64,000 bases of DNA from positions 6,552,501-6,616,500 of the forward strand of contig NZ_CP108514.1 of assembly GCF_035989305.1 (NCBI RefSeq), written 5' to 3'. Numbering within the stretch: position 1 is the first letter of the stretch; each line of letters starts with the position of its first letter. The DNA comes from Streptomyces sp. NBC_01233. Its GTDB lineage: Bacteria > Actinomycetota > Actinomycetes > Streptomycetales > Streptomycetaceae. Both the position numbers and the translations under genes were made by a program. Below are positions 63,681 through 64,000 of the stretch, one piece after another. The notes below the pieces were generated by a model, which had not been told where the DNA came from, searched no databases, and saw nothing but the letters and a program-made list of their open reading frames with translations.

Positions 63681-63962
63681 ATGAATGAAGACGTCCGTCT
63701 GACCGCCTGGGTGCGCGGCCGTGTGCAGGGAGTCGGCTTCCGCTGGTTCACCAGGGAGAACGCCCTGGAGATCGGAGGCGTCGTCGGCTTCGCGCTCAAC
63801 CTCGACGACGGGCGAGTACAGGTGGTCGCCGAAGGTCAACGTGAGAATTGCCACCGGCTGCTCGACTGGCTGCGCTCCGCCGACACGCCCGGCCGGGTGG
63901 ACGGAGTGACAGAGATCTGGGGCACACCGCGCGGTGGCTACGACGGATTCGGGATGTGGTGA
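63681..63962 (+). CDS. Acylphosphatase
   Basis: The 93-residue protein hydrolyses acyl phosphates. It has the phosphate-binding loop [16 protein letters not shown] with the catalytic Arg and, further on, the Asn of [12 protein letters not shown], plus a C-terminal GYDGFGMW. Length is typical of the single-domain family. The ATG at 63681 is used. Confidence 0.94.
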   Translation: MNEDVRLTAWVRGRVQGVGFRWFTRENALEIGGVVGFALNLDDGRVQVVAEGQRENCHRLLDWLRSADTPGRVDGVTEIWGTPRGGYDGFGMW

Positions 63963-64000
63963 CCGATCGACTGATCATGCACTCATCACACCTCTGATCG

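Overview
The window is a stretch of chromosome from a Streptomyces-type actinomycete. GC content is very high. Many genes have GTG or TTG starts, several have a -10 box so close to the start codon that the mRNA is probably leaderless, and there are two complete conservons (cvn operons). The gene order (leuB, ilvE, cimA, pccB-pccE, conservons, gltX with tRNA-Glu/Gln, ndgR-leuCD, hupS, gpsA-ddl, thiL-thiD, rpmB-recG-rsmD-coaD, rpmF-rnc-mutM) matches, from memory, the core region around SCO5519-SCO5576 of S. coelicolor. Most of it is conserved core genome. The accessory-looking parts are the AAC(2')-type acetyltransferase pair, one insertion sequence, and a decayed DUF4241 gene.

Layout. 1-2506: proline degradation (proline dehydrogenase, cut by the window edge, then pruA). 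2756-5713: unknown proteins, a nitroreductase, and a SUKH-family gene coupled to an aminoglycoside 2'-N-acetyltransferase homologue. 5741-7771: Tat-exported phospholipase C. 8487-11049: a 42-residue small protein, leuB behind a perfect palindrome, and ilvE. 11140-17067: an NCS1 transporter divergent from a urease-like operon (fused gamma-beta subunit, a divergent alpha subunit, agmatine deiminase, TetR). 17154-19035: cimA behind a candidate leader peptide and terminator. 19095-22214: an exported membrane protein whose stop codon lies inside the target duplication of an IS1634-type element. 22250-24961: YceI protein, then the acyl-CoA carboxylase beta and epsilon subunits. 25130-35433: conservons cvn2 and cvn1 in tandem on the minus strand. 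36012-40566: a small repeat protein, a FAH-family hydrolase, gltX, a DUF4241 pseudogene, a HAD hydrolase and five tRNA genes (Gln, Glu, Glu, Gln, Glu). 40764-44855: ndgR, leuCD, a small protein and hupS. 44953-48985: cofC fused to an OB-like domain, an acyltransferase, gpsA and ddl. 49077-54059: DUF3515 lipoprotein, Lrp-type protein, thiL-thiD, rpmB and a DAK/FakA-like protein. 54086-63962: recG, rsmD, coaD, a DivIVA-like protein, DUF177, rpmF, rnc, mutM, an HxlR/flavodoxin pair, a CAP-domain protein and acylphosphatase.

How the genes work together. Branched-chain amino acid synthesis is spread through the window (leuB, ilvE, cimA, ndgR-leuCD), and each unit has its own visible cis-regulatory element. 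GluRS lies close to five of its substrate tRNAs, which fits the indirect Gln-tRNA route of actinobacteria. The urease-like block is the best candidate for something poorly described. It has no accessory genes beside it, its alpha subunit lacks the flap cysteine, and it is grouped with agmatine deiminase, a transporter and two related operator-like palindromes. All calls come from reading the sequence; no database search was run.
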